Assembly: GCA_963924555.1 (NCBI GenBank)
Contig: OZ004582.1
Coordinates: forward strand, 4,030,001 to 4,094,000
DNA: 64,000 nucleotides
From: Crambe crambe
Lineage: Eukaryota; Porifera; Demospongiae; Poecilosclerida; Crambeidae
Reading direction: 5' to 3'
Under the pieces are notes generated by a model. That model had not been told where the DNA came from and did not search any database. It was given only the letters and a program-made list of their open reading frames with translations. Positions 10,801-20,244 of this stretch are shown piece by piece (the first letter of the stretch is position 1; each line of letters opens with the position of its first letter). Both the position numbers and the translations under genes were made by a program.

Positions 10801-11309
10801 GGTCTTCGAGCTATGAGTTTTTAAGCCCCATGTGGCATGACACGTGCACGCACACATGAGTTTTAAGCCCTACCCCAATTATTATTTAAATTTCTTTATT
10901 GAAATTTCTACCCGCCAGATCCGTGACACAGATTTAATTGGTCTGGCCTTGTGACTACAGTACGAGGTACCCTGAAGCTATTTCATGTTGCTAAAGAGCT
11001 CATGGTATTCTTTACGATAGTAAGTATTCCCCGGGAGACCTCGACGGAACAGGGTGCAAATTTTACATCTGGCCTGTTAATTTTTTTTAAATTACGGGTT
11101 GTTTAAGAGATTCAACCAAACCCTCAAGGCCATGTTGCGTAAGACAGCTGAGGAGGGAAAGGATTGGGACCAGTTAATTCCACCTCCTACCTTCCTCAAC
11201 CAACAAGCTACTAGCAATGGCAGGGTCCATACCCTGTGAAGAAAGTCATCTCACCAGGTTGACAAGAAGCGGCAAAGAGTATTCCACACCAATATGTTAT
11301 GGAAATGGA
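10801..11309. other. No gene recognised
   Basis: Mixed unique-looking sequence; no domain found. Confidence 0.4.
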
Positions 11310-11610
11310 GCACTCCCACAATTCCAAATCACTGAAGTCATGAGTGACACACCAGGAAAGACTGATATTATCCAACAGGACATCGATGGAACAGCACGCC
11401 CAATCCGATTGTCGCCTTACCATCCACCACATGCATATTGAAATACAGTCAAAAAAGACATTGCAGAAATGCTAGAACATAGTGTGATTGAACCATCTCT
11501 TTTGCCTCAAATTTCAAAATGCAAGGGATCCCCTGTGGCAAGAAGAAGCTAATATTATGCAAGGAGATCAAAGATATCTTTTTGGGGACATACTACCTGT
11601 AGCATCAATA
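11310..11610 (+). pseudogene. Ty3/gypsy reverse transcriptase N-terminal fragment
   Basis: SDTPGKTDIIQQDID..ARPIRLSPYHPP followed, after an in-frame TGA (about 11440), by KKDIAEMLEHSVIEPS. This is the linker and first part of a gypsy reverse transcriptase (family pattern: H-x-I-D..RPIRQ.PYR..., then EI..ML..G.I.PS). The catalytic YxDD part is missing. It lies on the opposite strand from the integrase tail at 10620-10800, so the two are not one colinear element. Confidence 0.5.
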
Positions 11611-11774
11611 ACAGCCACAGCTAACAAATCATGAGTTCTTTACTGCACAGCAGTTCTTCCCCAACATTGGGAGTCCAAATAGCCACGAACCATCGACTCT
11701 ACACTAAAAGCAACCATTGCGTTAGCACTGGCAGCTGCAAAACCATGCTTCTATGTGCACATGCTATATTCATT

Positions 11775-12292
11775 TTGTTGGATAGCCATAAAATTCAGCT
11801 GCATTTCTATCACTCCTAGCCCTCCTAATTTCAATAACCACGCCTCCCAACTTAAATCCCCTCCCCCTTCAGCAATAAATTCAGCTGCATTCCTATCACT
11901 CCTATCCCTCCTAATAACCACGCCTCCCAAGTTAAAATCCCTACTCTTCACTCCCCCTTCAGCAATAACTGAGTCAAGTAACCCCTTACCCATCACCAAA
12001 TTACAAAACTACTATTCCTAAAGGAGATAACCACGTCTCTCATTCACTCCCCCCTTCAGCAATAGTAGCTTTGTAATAATATTATTGCTGTGATTCTTGA
12101 GTTTGGTGATGGGTATTGGAGTGAAGTAGGAATAGTAGTTTTATCATTGCTGTGATTCTTGAGTTTGGTGATGGATACGAGTAAGGGGTTACTTGACTCA
12201 CTTATTGCTGAAGGGGGAGTGTGGAGGCATGGTTATTGAAATTAGGAGGGCTAGGAGTAATAGGAATGCAGCTGAATTTATTGCTGAGTAAC
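11775..12292. mobile_element. Fold-back element with 200-bp arms
   Basis: The segment AAATTCAGCTGCATT...CCTAGCCCTCCTAATTTCAATAACCA at the left end returns as its reverse complement at 12225-12285. CACTCCCCCTTCAGCAATAA, GAGTCAAGTAACCCC and the GATGGGTA segments are likewise mirrored. The left arm also contains an internal direct duplication (11790-11870 and 11876-11970). A single-arm relative lies at 33440-33655. No coding content. Confidence 0.75.
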
Positions 12293-12650
12293 AGAGACCG
12301 GCTGAGGACCAGAATCTACCAGAGACCACAAGAGACTTTGTGGGACCAGTAGAGACTCTGTGGGACCACTTGAGACCAGCAGAGATGCTGTGGGACCAGC
12401 AGACTCAGTGGGATCACCAGAGACCAGTAGAGACTCTGTGGGACCAGCAGAGACTACCAGAGACCAGCAGAGACTCTATAGGACCACCAGAGACTAGCAG
12501 AGACTCTGTGGGATCAGTATAGAGACCAGCAGAGACTCTGTGGGACCACTGGGACCACCAGAAACCAGGGACCAGTAATACACGTAGAGACTCCGTGGGA
12601 CAACTAGAGACCATGAGATACTCTGTGAGACCATAGACTAAGGGAGATAT
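12293..12650. repeat. Minisatellite, AGAGACCAGCAGAGACTCTGTGGGACCA-type units
   Basis: Imperfect tandem units of roughly 18-38 bp built from AGAGACCA, CAGAGACTCTGTGGGACCA and variants fill about 350 bp. The open frames here on both strands are products of the repeat and not genes. Confidence 0.85.
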
Positions 12651-12651
12651 C

Positions 12652-12673
12652 AGAGAGTGCGGTAGCACTCTCT
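12652..12673. repeat. Recurrent perfect hairpin (AGAGAGTGC-GGTA-GCACTCTCT)
   Basis: A 9-bp perfect stem with a 4-base loop, followed by ATGTAGGGATGAC. Related hairpins occur at 24115-24136 and 48374-48395. It marks the edge of a repeat family. Confidence 0.75.
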
Positions 12674-13385
12674 ATGTAGGGATGACTCGGACGGCCGCGT
12701 GCGCTGCCTATAGACTAACACAAAAGTGAAATTCTAGCTCCCCCACTTAAGCTACTATAAATGATTATCCAGCCTACTACAGCCTACTACAATGTGCACA
12801 CCAAGTTTCAGGACCAGGGAGCTTACCGTTTCAGAAATACGGCAAGCAGGTAAATCGCTGGATTCTTATTATTATTATTATTATTATTCTTAGACAACCA
12901 TATCTCACCAATCATCACCAATGATTGGTGATGATTGGTGACCAGCTATGATTTCTGGATAAATCCACTCCAAATTCTACGAACTACGATCTTTTCTACT
13001 CGTTGATCCTCGAAAGAGTCGATGAAAAAGGAGACACTACGGTGCACAGCACTCGACTAATTCAATTAGGAAGCCATCTTTTCTACAATACGCATGCGCA
13101 TGTATTTGATATCCAATTATTTGAAATTATAATATTACTCAGCTGTCTCTAGTTAAGTTAGCTAGCTAGTTCTAGCTAGATAGACTACTGTATCGACTCG
13201 GGGATTTAGATTCACGACGGTAGACTCTATTTCAGCATCTTCCTTCGACCTCCTCAACAATAACACAACACCTTGACTCGTTGATAATGATGCTGGAGAA
13301 CTATTGGAGAACCCTGCATAAACATAGAAGAATGAACTCTATACATAGCTAAAACCATAAAAGAGAGGAAAAAAGACCAGGAACA
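12674..13385. other. Gene-free stretch with a TTA microsatellite
   Basis: It contains a short (TTA)n run at about 12868-12891 and a GATTGGTGATGATTGGTGA duplication near 12920-12940. No coding signal. Confidence 0.45.
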
Positions 13386-13635
13386 AGTAAGGGAAAAATC
13401 ATTTCTTGAAATGAAAAAAAGATGTAGGGATGACCTAGTCTCGCGTAGCCAGACCCTTTCCCGGTTTTTGGCGCGAGGCGGGAAAGGGTCTGGCCCACTG
13501 ACGTTAAGCGTTTCGTTCTGGCGGGATGTAGGGGGGGCGGTGGTGATCGATGAATCTCATTAAAAAACCCACGTGTCTATTAGTCAGCACATTTTTTGTG
13601 TGCGCGCGAGTTTTACCAGCTGGAAGTGAAAGAAG

Positions 13636-14169
13636 ATGGAGAAATGTTGCTTATGCAAAAGAGATTTACTGTCTACATATATGAAGAAAAGGAAGAAATT
13701 GCATGGAGATAGTGCACAGAAAGCTAGAGAAATATTGGAAGTATTTTATCTGGAGAAGCTTGAGCTTAGCTTAGATATGATTGCAGAGACATCTGATGAT
13801 AAATCCTATCTGTGTCATAAATGTGATGGAGAACTTGCTAGACTTTCTAGATTACAAGGAGAATTGAAATGTGTTTCCTCCTCCATTATGAGCAAGCTTC
13901 AATCCCTGCGTGTTTTATCTGCTGATACTGGCAGCAATACTGCAGGTTGTGATATTGCTGACACTTGTGGAAGTGCTGCTAGTACAAGCAAAGCTACAAC
14001 AAGCAGCAGAAAAAGGCATGCATCAGATTCTCTGTGTGACAATGATGGGGAAGAGAAGTCTCCAGGAGTTAAGGTGCAAAGAGCTACAAATACATCTCTG
14101 CCGCTTAAAATTTCATATACTGCTTCAGCCTGCTTTTCCTTCAGTTCATGGAATTCACTGCTTCTCTGA
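13636..14169 (+). CDS. ZAD-like zinc-binding domain protein carried between inverted repeats
   Basis: A 177-residue frame begins at 13636 just inside the inner arm. Residues about 4-75 have a CxxC...CxxC layout (CCLC..., then YLCHKCDGELARLSRLQGEL) that resembles ZAD/FYR-like zinc domains found at the N-termini of transposon-encoded proteins. The middle is Ser/Thr-rich (TSKATTSSRKR). The last 30 residues run into sequence of different character and probably reflect a missed splice or truncation. No transposase domain follows. It is likely the first exon of a mobile gene left as cargo; a role in DNA binding or dimerisation is inferred from the zinc domain only. Confidence 0.45.
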   Translation: MEKCCLCKRDLLSTYMKKRKKLHGDSAQKAREILEVFYLEKLELSLDMIAETSDDKSYLCHKCDGELARLSRLQGELKCVSSSIMSKLQSLRVLSADTGSNTAGCDIADTCGSAASTSKATTSSRKRHASDSLCDNDGEEKSPGVKVQRATNTSLPLKISYTASACFSFSSWNSLLL

Positions 14170-14388
14170 CTGCAGAAACTTTATCCATTCTATCTATGCG
14201 CCAGCCTTGTTATTTTTTTCGCGCGCAATCGCATCACGTGCATTTAATGAGATTCATCGACCACCAAGCAATTATCGTGCACCCTGCATCCGGTGGAGCT
14301 CAGAACGAAACGCTTAACGTCAGTGGGCCAGACCCTTTCCCGCCTCGCGCCAAAAACCGGGAAAGGGTCTGGCTACGCGAGACTAGGG

Positions 14389-14520
14389 ATGACCACTGCT
14401 CAAAAAAGTAAGGAAACAAGAAGGATGGAAATGGGATCAATCTTTGCTCTGTATATCCAGCCAACAATCCCTACATATATGTCGGGTAGCTTACTTTTTT
14501 GAGCAGTGGTCATCCCTACA
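14389..14520. mobile_element. Short fold-back, ACCACTGCTCAAAAAAGTAAG ends
   Basis: GACCACTGCTCAAAAAAGTAAG at 14393-14414 is mirrored at 14487-14508. The interior (GGATGGAAATGGGATCAATC..TGTATATCCAGCCAACAATC) matches the repeat at 8785-8955. It was inserted next to the inner arm of the larger fold-back. Confidence 0.7.
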
Positions 14521-14806
14521 TCTTTTTTTCATTTCAAGAAATGATTTAGAAGTTACATTCGTTTTAACATTGTAGCTTAAAGGGTAGGTTGAATGGAAAA
14601 AAAATTTTTTTTTTAATATCACCAAAACCCTTTCAAGGTAGGCTATAAACTAAATATATTACAATTTTAATTCACACTACAGCATAACACCCACAAAAAA
14701 TCATTCTTTTCAGCTAGAAATCGACATTAGACATTTACTTCCTGTTGTGGGCGGGGCTTAACGATGACGCAGACGTAGGGATTCATTTGGCCACATGCTA
14801 TAAATT

Positions 14807-15306
14807 ATGGCAACAGATGGTAGTCTAGGTGACCATAGTTCTGGAGAAAGCACTTTAGACTCAAGCTCTTCACTAGGAAGTAGTTCAGGTGACAGCTCTC
14901 TAGCACTTTCATATGCATCTTCTGAGTTTGAAGGTGCTGATGAGCCAGAAGGAGTGCATCCATTTCTCTATGAGCCTGTTACCAGTAGTGATGATGATGA
15001 AGGGAGTGATTCAAGTGATGGTGACTCACCTAGACTTCTCAATACAGATTGGTAAGTAAACAACAGTTCAAGTGTATTGATTTTTTTTTTTTTTGTTTCT
15101 CGATGTTGAAGGTGCACTTGATAATGCCTACAGCTATAGAATGTCTCTGCTGTAGTGAAATTACAGAAATGATGAAAAGATCAACAGAAGAAGTAGGATG
15201 TATTACTCTTCACCCGGGGTTTCAAAGTGTTTGCTTGAATACATGGGTTCTCCAAACCGCATATAGCTATAGACAGCAGTATGGTGAAAATGCTATTGAA
15301 GGAGCT
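14807..15306 (+). pseudogene. P2X7 C-terminal-like protein, left-arm copy (truncated)
   Basis: Exon 1 (14807-15052) encodes an acidic, Ser-rich N-terminus (MATDGSLGDHSSGESTL..., GVHPFLYEPV) ending LLNTDW before a GTAAGT donor. The second exon, from about 15111, gives PTAIECLCCSEITEMM..EEVGCITLHPGFQSVCLNTWVLQTAY..YRQQYG. This is the cysteine-rich domain shared with the cytoplasmic C-terminus of P2X7 receptors, found in many stand-alone invertebrate genes. A roughly 15-bp deletion near 15122 removes the CGHC cysteines and shifts the frame compared with the right-arm copy. The gene is cut at the spacer, so this copy is not functional as it stands. Confidence 0.7.
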
Positions 15307-15751
15307 ATTCAAGCAAACACTTTGAAACCCCGGGTGAAGAGTAATACACCCTACTTCTTCTGTTGATCTTTTATTCATCATTTCTGTAATTTCACTACAG
15401 CAGAGACATTCTATAGCTGTAGGTATTATCATACAGTGACCACAAGTGCACCTTCAACATTGAGAAACCAAAAAAAATCTAACTATTCAATACACTTGAA
15501 CTGTTGTTTACTTACCAATCTGTATTGAGAAGTCTAGGTGAGTCACCATCACTTGAATCACTCCTATCACTACTGGTAACAGGCTCATAGAGAAATGGAT
15601 GCACTCCTTCTGGCTCATCAGCACCTTCAAACTCAGAAGATGCATATGAAAGTGCTAGGGAGCTGTCACCTGAACTACTTCCTAGTGAAGAGCTTGAGTC
15701 TAAAGTGCTTTCTCCAGAACTATGGTCACCTAGACTACCATCTGTTGCCAT
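15307..15751 (-). pseudogene. P2X7 C-terminal-like protein, inverted right-arm copy
   Basis: The same two exons on the minus strand: exon 1 15751-15515 (a shorter acidic run, lacking the DDDEG residues of the other copy) and the second exon from about 15456 (CTCGHCMIIPTAIECLCC.., then ITLHPGFQSVCLN). Here the first cysteine cluster is intact. The frame then leaves the arm and reads the spacer backwards, so the domain is cut at the same point as in the left arm. The differences between the copies are small, so the duplication is not very old. Confidence 0.7.
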
Positions 15752-15982
15752 AATTTATAGCATATGGCCAAATGAATCCCTACGTCTGCGTCATCGTTAA
15801 GCCCCGCCCACAACAGGAAGTAAATATCAATGTCGATTTCTAGCTGAGAAGAATGGTTTTTTTGTGGGTGTTATGCTATAGTGTGAATTAAAATTATAAT
15901 ATATTTAGTTTATAGACTACCTTGAAAGGGTTTTGGTGATATTAAAAAAAAATTATTTTTTTTCATTCAACCTACCCTTTAA

Positions 15983-16592
15983 AATTTGATTTCATGACAT
16001 AACATGTGATGTGAGGAATGATCAGTGGGGACCAGCGAATCGGTCGTGGAGAGTCTAGTAGATTTACATAACATGGGACCAGTGTGATGGGATGAGTGAG
16101 GGGTTAGTCACTCTGCCACCAGTAGGATTGGTATGCTGCCACCAGGTCCTGTCTTAGCTAGCTACAGCTGCAGGTTTTACACTGAGTGTGGGTAAGAAAT
16201 CTTATAGATAAATACGAGATTAAAACAGAGGACACACAACTGGCACAAACTATTCCTTTTATACTAAAGTCCACAGATCTCCAAATATAGTAACATTCAC
16301 ACTTTAACAGATACTTCTACAACACACACTGGAAGGGTGACAAAAAGAATAGGCTAAACACATACAGGTGACAATGAATAAAGGATGACAGACAGAACAA
16401 TGATACTTAGAATAATGATGAACACACCCATACACACATACAGGTGACAATGAATAAAGGATGACAGACACAGAATAGAATAATAATGAACAAACACATA
16501 CACACATACACGCACACACATACACACAGGAGGTTCATGTGAGGCCGTCCCTCCACAACTAGCAAATCGGTCGTGGAGAAAAAAATCAGAAA
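15983..16592. repeat. Repeat-rich spacer with CACA microsatellite
   Basis: CAGGTGACAATGAATAAAGGATGACAGACA occurs at about 16366-16395 and again at 16440-16470, and (CA)-rich runs lie at 16428-16528. AATCGGTCGTGGAG occurs at 16038 and 16564, close to the gypsy remnant's left edge. No coding sequence. Confidence 0.6.
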
Positions 16593-18480
16593 TTCTACTG
16601 AAAACCTACTCAGGAGAAAGACTGCAAGTGGTAGGTGGTGGTCAAATACAAGAGAATGAAAGTGGAGCTACCTTTGTTAGTAGTAGAAGGGAACGGTCCC
16701 TCTTTGTTAGGTCGGAATTGGCTTAACACTATCCAGCTGGACTGGAAAGAAATCAAGTATGTCTCCACCGAGTTGAATTCTCTTTTACAAAAGTATGCAG
16801 GTCTGTTCAAGAATGAATTGGGTACCATGGCTGGAATCCAGGCAAAGCTCGCGGTTAAGCCGGATGCTGTACCGAAATTTTTCAGAGCTCGTCCCGTACC
16901 ATATGCATTGAAAAAAAAAATTAAAAGAGATTTAGAGCGATTGGAGCAGAGTGGAGAAATTGAGAAGGTCAACTACAGTGACTGGGCTACTCCTGTGGTA
17001 CCTGTTCCTAAGCCAGATGGATCAGTGAGGCTCTGTGGAGATTTTAAGGTGACTGTTAACCCAGTATTATCAATAGATAAGCACCCAATTCCAAAACCTG
17101 AAGATCTTTAGACAGTCGTAACTGGGGGTAAAAAATTTACAAAAATTGATTTATCTCAAGCATATCAACAAATGATTTTAAATCCTGCTGATCGAAAATT
17201 TACTACTATAAATACACACAAAGGTTTATATCAATACAGGAGATTGCCGTTTGGGATAGCCTCTGGCCCCTGTAATTTTTCAACAAGCGATGGAAAATAT
17301 ATTACAGGGCCTTCCAAGGGTCATGTTATCTTGATGATATTTTGGTGACCGGTGAAACTATTAGAGGATTGGAAACAAGTGGACTGAGATTGAAGCGGGC
17401 CAAGTGTTCTTTTATGCAGTCACTACCTGGGATACCGTATCAATGCTGATGGGTTACACACCACTGAAGAAAAGGATTGCCAGAAGGCGTTTCAGAAACT
17501 AAATGAACAATTGATTTCTAGACCAGTGTTGGTTCACTATGATTCTTCATTACCATTGTAAATGGCTTGTGATGCTTCACCGTACGGAGTGCCCCCATCT
17601 GGCATGGTGTGGGAAATCACAGCACCCACTGAGTGGGTGCTGTGATTTCCCACACCATGCCAGATGGGTCAGAGAAACCAGTGGCTTATGGTTCAATGAC
17701 TTTATCCAAGACTGAACAAAACTATCCTCAGATCGAAAAAAAGGCATTGGCCATTATTTTCGGTGTAAAAAAATTCCACCAGTACATTTATGGAAGAAAA
17801 ATTACCCTCTTCACTGATCACAAACCATTAACAAAAACAGGGCTGCCAGCACTAGCTGCTGCCAGATTACAGAGATGGGCAATTACACTTTCTGCTTATC
17901 AGTATGACCTGATTTTTCGTCCTACAGGTAAACATGGAAATGCAGATTGTCTCTCACGTCTACCAAGTGATGATGATTTTTTCTGTGGTAGTACCACTAC
18001 TGATGCTTCTTTATTTAACGTTCAACAACTGGGAGTTTTACCCATCAAGCCAGACCAATTGAAACAAGAGACAGCTCAAGACTTGGTGTTATCTAAGGTG
18101 TTACGCCACATGTTGGAAGGATGGCCGGGTCATGTAGAACCAGAACTACAGCCCTACTTCATCCGCAGGCAAGAATTGTGGAAGCGGGATGTCTGATGTG
18201 GGGAGTGAAAGTCAGAAGATGAAGTCGTTGGCTCGATTACATGTTTGGTGGCCAGTGGCCAGGAATTTATCACAGACTTTGCTGGACCATTCATGGGAAG
18301 TTCATCTTCGATAGTAGTTGATGCTCATTCAAAGTGGCCAGAATTAATACCAATGGCTTCCACCACTACGGAGAAAATGATTACAGAACTCCGAAAGATA
18401 TTTGCAACTCATGGCTTACCGGAACAGCTAGTAAGTGATAATGGTGCACAGTTCACTTCATATGAATTTGAAGAATCAAT
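16593..18480 (+). pseudogene. Ty3/gypsy pol remnant (protease end, RT, RNase H, part of integrase)
   Basis: Domains run in the standard order. The protease end has VELPLLVVEGNGPSLLGRNW (about 16655-16730). The reverse transcriptase starts near 16870 (VPVPKPDGSVRLCGDFK; a YLDD box at about 17327-17338), RNase H spans 17560-17960 (FTDHKPLT; GNADCLSRLP), and the integrase core 18250-18480 (DFAGPF..VVDAHSKWPE; VSDNGAQFTS). The damage is extensive: a TAG at 17109, frameshifts around 17270-17330, a hairpin insertion at 17591-17632, and a deletion between the RNase H tail and the integrase core near 18230. It ends abruptly where the opposite-strand copy begins. No LTR is visible on either side. Confidence 0.85.
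17591..17668. repeat. 38-bp arm hairpin inside the RNase H domain
   Basis: CCCATCTGGCATGGTGTGGG..CACAGCACCCAC is immediately followed by its reverse complement. The second half is the normal coding sequence; the first half is an inverted copy inserted in front of it and breaks the frame. Confidence 0.85.
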
Positions 18481-20107
18481 CATATTCGAACTTGCATTTG
18501 ATAAGAAGTTGGCCCCAATGATAACTCCTGGTACCCACTTCCCATCTCCACTGTGGTTTTCAACTAATACGGACTGGTTGAGTTCAAACTCTCTCCATTT
18601 GCTTTTCTTATCATGCCACTCCTTCTGACTGACTTGTTTACGAGCCACCTCTGAGGACACACTTGGCACTAAGATATCCAATCTTGTTCGAATTCGACGA
18701 TTAAATAAGAGTTCAGCTGGTGATACATTAGTTGTTGCATTTGGTGTGCTGCGGTAACTTAACAAAAATCGTGCCAGCTTTGCTTCCAATGTCCCAGGAT
18801 CTGATTTAGCTGATCTCATCGCTTGTTTAAATGTTTGCACGAACCTCTCTGCTTCACCATTGGCAGCTGGGTGGTAAGGAGCTGATCGTATATGTTTGAT
18901 CCCATTTCGCCTCAAGAATTCACCAAACTCCTCCGAGGTAAATTGTGTTCCATTATCAGAAACAATCCACTCAGGTAAAATGTCGACCAAAAACATACTG
19001 GTGAAATTTCTTTATGCCAAATATAATAGAAAGAGCTTCTTTTTCCACCTGCAGATAATTCTGTTCAGCCTTTGTCAATGTTCTAGACCCATAAGCCACT
19101 GGTCTTTCACTCCCATTGGGAAAAACATGCGAAATAACAGCCCCCACACCATAAGGAGAAGCATCACAGGCTAACCTTAAGGGAAGTGATGAATCATAAC
19201 TGCACTGGAAGATAACTGCTCCTTAAGTGAACAAAATGCTACTTACACTGTTTTTGAGTAACTGGTTCAGTGGACGAGCTGTGGTAGAAAAGGCCCGTAA
19301 AAATTTTCCATAATAGTTCACCAGTCCCAAAAATGCTCGAAGTTGTTGCTGGTTCTGTGAAAACTGCATAAAATAGCACTTACTTTTTTTTAAACGCAAC
19401 CCCCATTCTTTTAATCGTTCCAGTACTTCCTCTAAGTGTGCAAGATGTTCTTGATCGTTTCTTCCAGTAATGAGAATGTCATCCAGGTAACATAATATTA
19501 CTTGTGGTAATTGTGATTGATGCAACCCTTTGTCCATTAATGTTCAATTCCACATTAATTTCTGATGGTTTGTCTTGTACAGTATTGACTACTGTAAACA
19601 TTCCCCACTCTCCAGTAGCACTTGCCGTTGGACAAGTTGAATCCTGCTCATGTGAATCACGTTCCTGTTCATGTGAATCAAGTTCTTGTTAGTGTGTAAC
19701 AAATCGAGTCGTATAATGTCCTTTCGCGTAATGTCCAGACTTAGTAATCTCTTGTTTGGGGGCTTTACACACTCTGGCTATGTGGCCTTGCTTATCACAG
19801 TTATGACACTTTTGGTTCTTAATCGACATTTTTCTTGCATATGTCCAAGTTCCCACAACGAAAACAAGGTTTTCCTTTCCCCAATTGTATTCGATGAGTC
19901 TCTTAACTTTTGAATTGAGCTTTCATATCCTTAGCTTCTCTGCTAGCTGTATCCATCCCCTGAGCAATTTCTACTGCTTCCCGCAGGGTGAGATCCTTCT
20001 GTGTCAATAGCCTCTTTTGAATTGCTTCATTTAGCAGTCCACAAACCAATCTATCACGAAGTGCTTCCTCTCGATAGTCACGAAATTCACAATGTTCTGC
20101 TATTTAA
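18481..20107 (-). pseudogene. Second Ty3/gypsy remnant, tail to tail with the first
   Basis: Reading leftward: the gag end (20107-19900, LRDRLVCGLLNEAIQKRLL), two zinc knuckles (19860-19765; the second is CHNCDKQGHIARVC, the first is frameshifted), a gag-pol linker to about 19545, a reverse transcriptase from the YLDD box onward (19537-19223, CYLDDILITG..FLGLVNYY), an RNase H start (19195-19005, [15 protein letters not shown]), then the integrase (18996-18490, SDNGTQFTS..SAPYHPAANGEAERF). Protease, the first half of RT and most of RNase H are deleted at clean breakpoints. The order matches the plus-strand copy, and the two belong to related but distinct lineages by sequence. Confidence 0.85.
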
Positions 20108-20244
20108 ATAGTGCTATATGCTTCTAGAAGGTTCTAGAATGACACAAAAAGTGACCAATGAAAATGCAGTAACTAATTACTGTTTACAATAACAAGAGTC
20201 CTAAGTTCACATACATTATAAAAACAAGTAAACGTCATGTAGAC

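Larger units (their letters stand above)
13386..14548. mobile_element. Nested fold-back element carrying a zinc-protein gene
   Basis: The outer arms (AAATCATTTCTTGAAATGAAAA..GATGTAGGGATGACC at 13396-13434 and its complement at 14510-14546) enclose an inner inverted repeat. The inner one is CTCGCGTAGCCAGACCCTTT...CTGACGTTAAGCGTTTCGTTCTG at 13438-13520, mirrored at 14300-14386. A third short fold-back sits at 14389-14520. The inner element is cargo-bearing: the gene at 13636-14169 lies between its arms. This indicates at least two rounds of insertion into the same site. Confidence 0.75.
14581..15978. mobile_element. TTAA-flanked fold-back element with 660-bp arms
   Basis: Left arm 14581-15240 and right arm 15307-15978 are inverted copies separated by a 66-bp spacer. 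The element begins AGGGTAGGTTGAATG and ends with its complement. It is flanked on both sides by TTAA (14577-14580 and 15979-15982), the target duplication expected for piggyBac-type or Sola3-type transposition. Both arms carry the 5' part of the same gene, and the spacer continues that gene on the plus strand. So the right arm looks like an inverted duplicate of the left end. No transposase is encoded. Confidence 0.85.

Noticed and set aside
11631-12021. Coding frames on both strands with similar sequences
   Set aside because: The apparent conservation between strands comes from the fold-back symmetry of the repeat.
12340-12668. Open frames on both strands in the AGAGACCAGCAGAGACTCTG region
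   Set aside because: Products of a minisatellite; no start context, domain or codon signal.
16304-16525. Minus-strand frame rich in Cys and Val (CVCVCS..)
   Set aside because: Derived from a CA microsatellite and a duplicated 30-bp segment.
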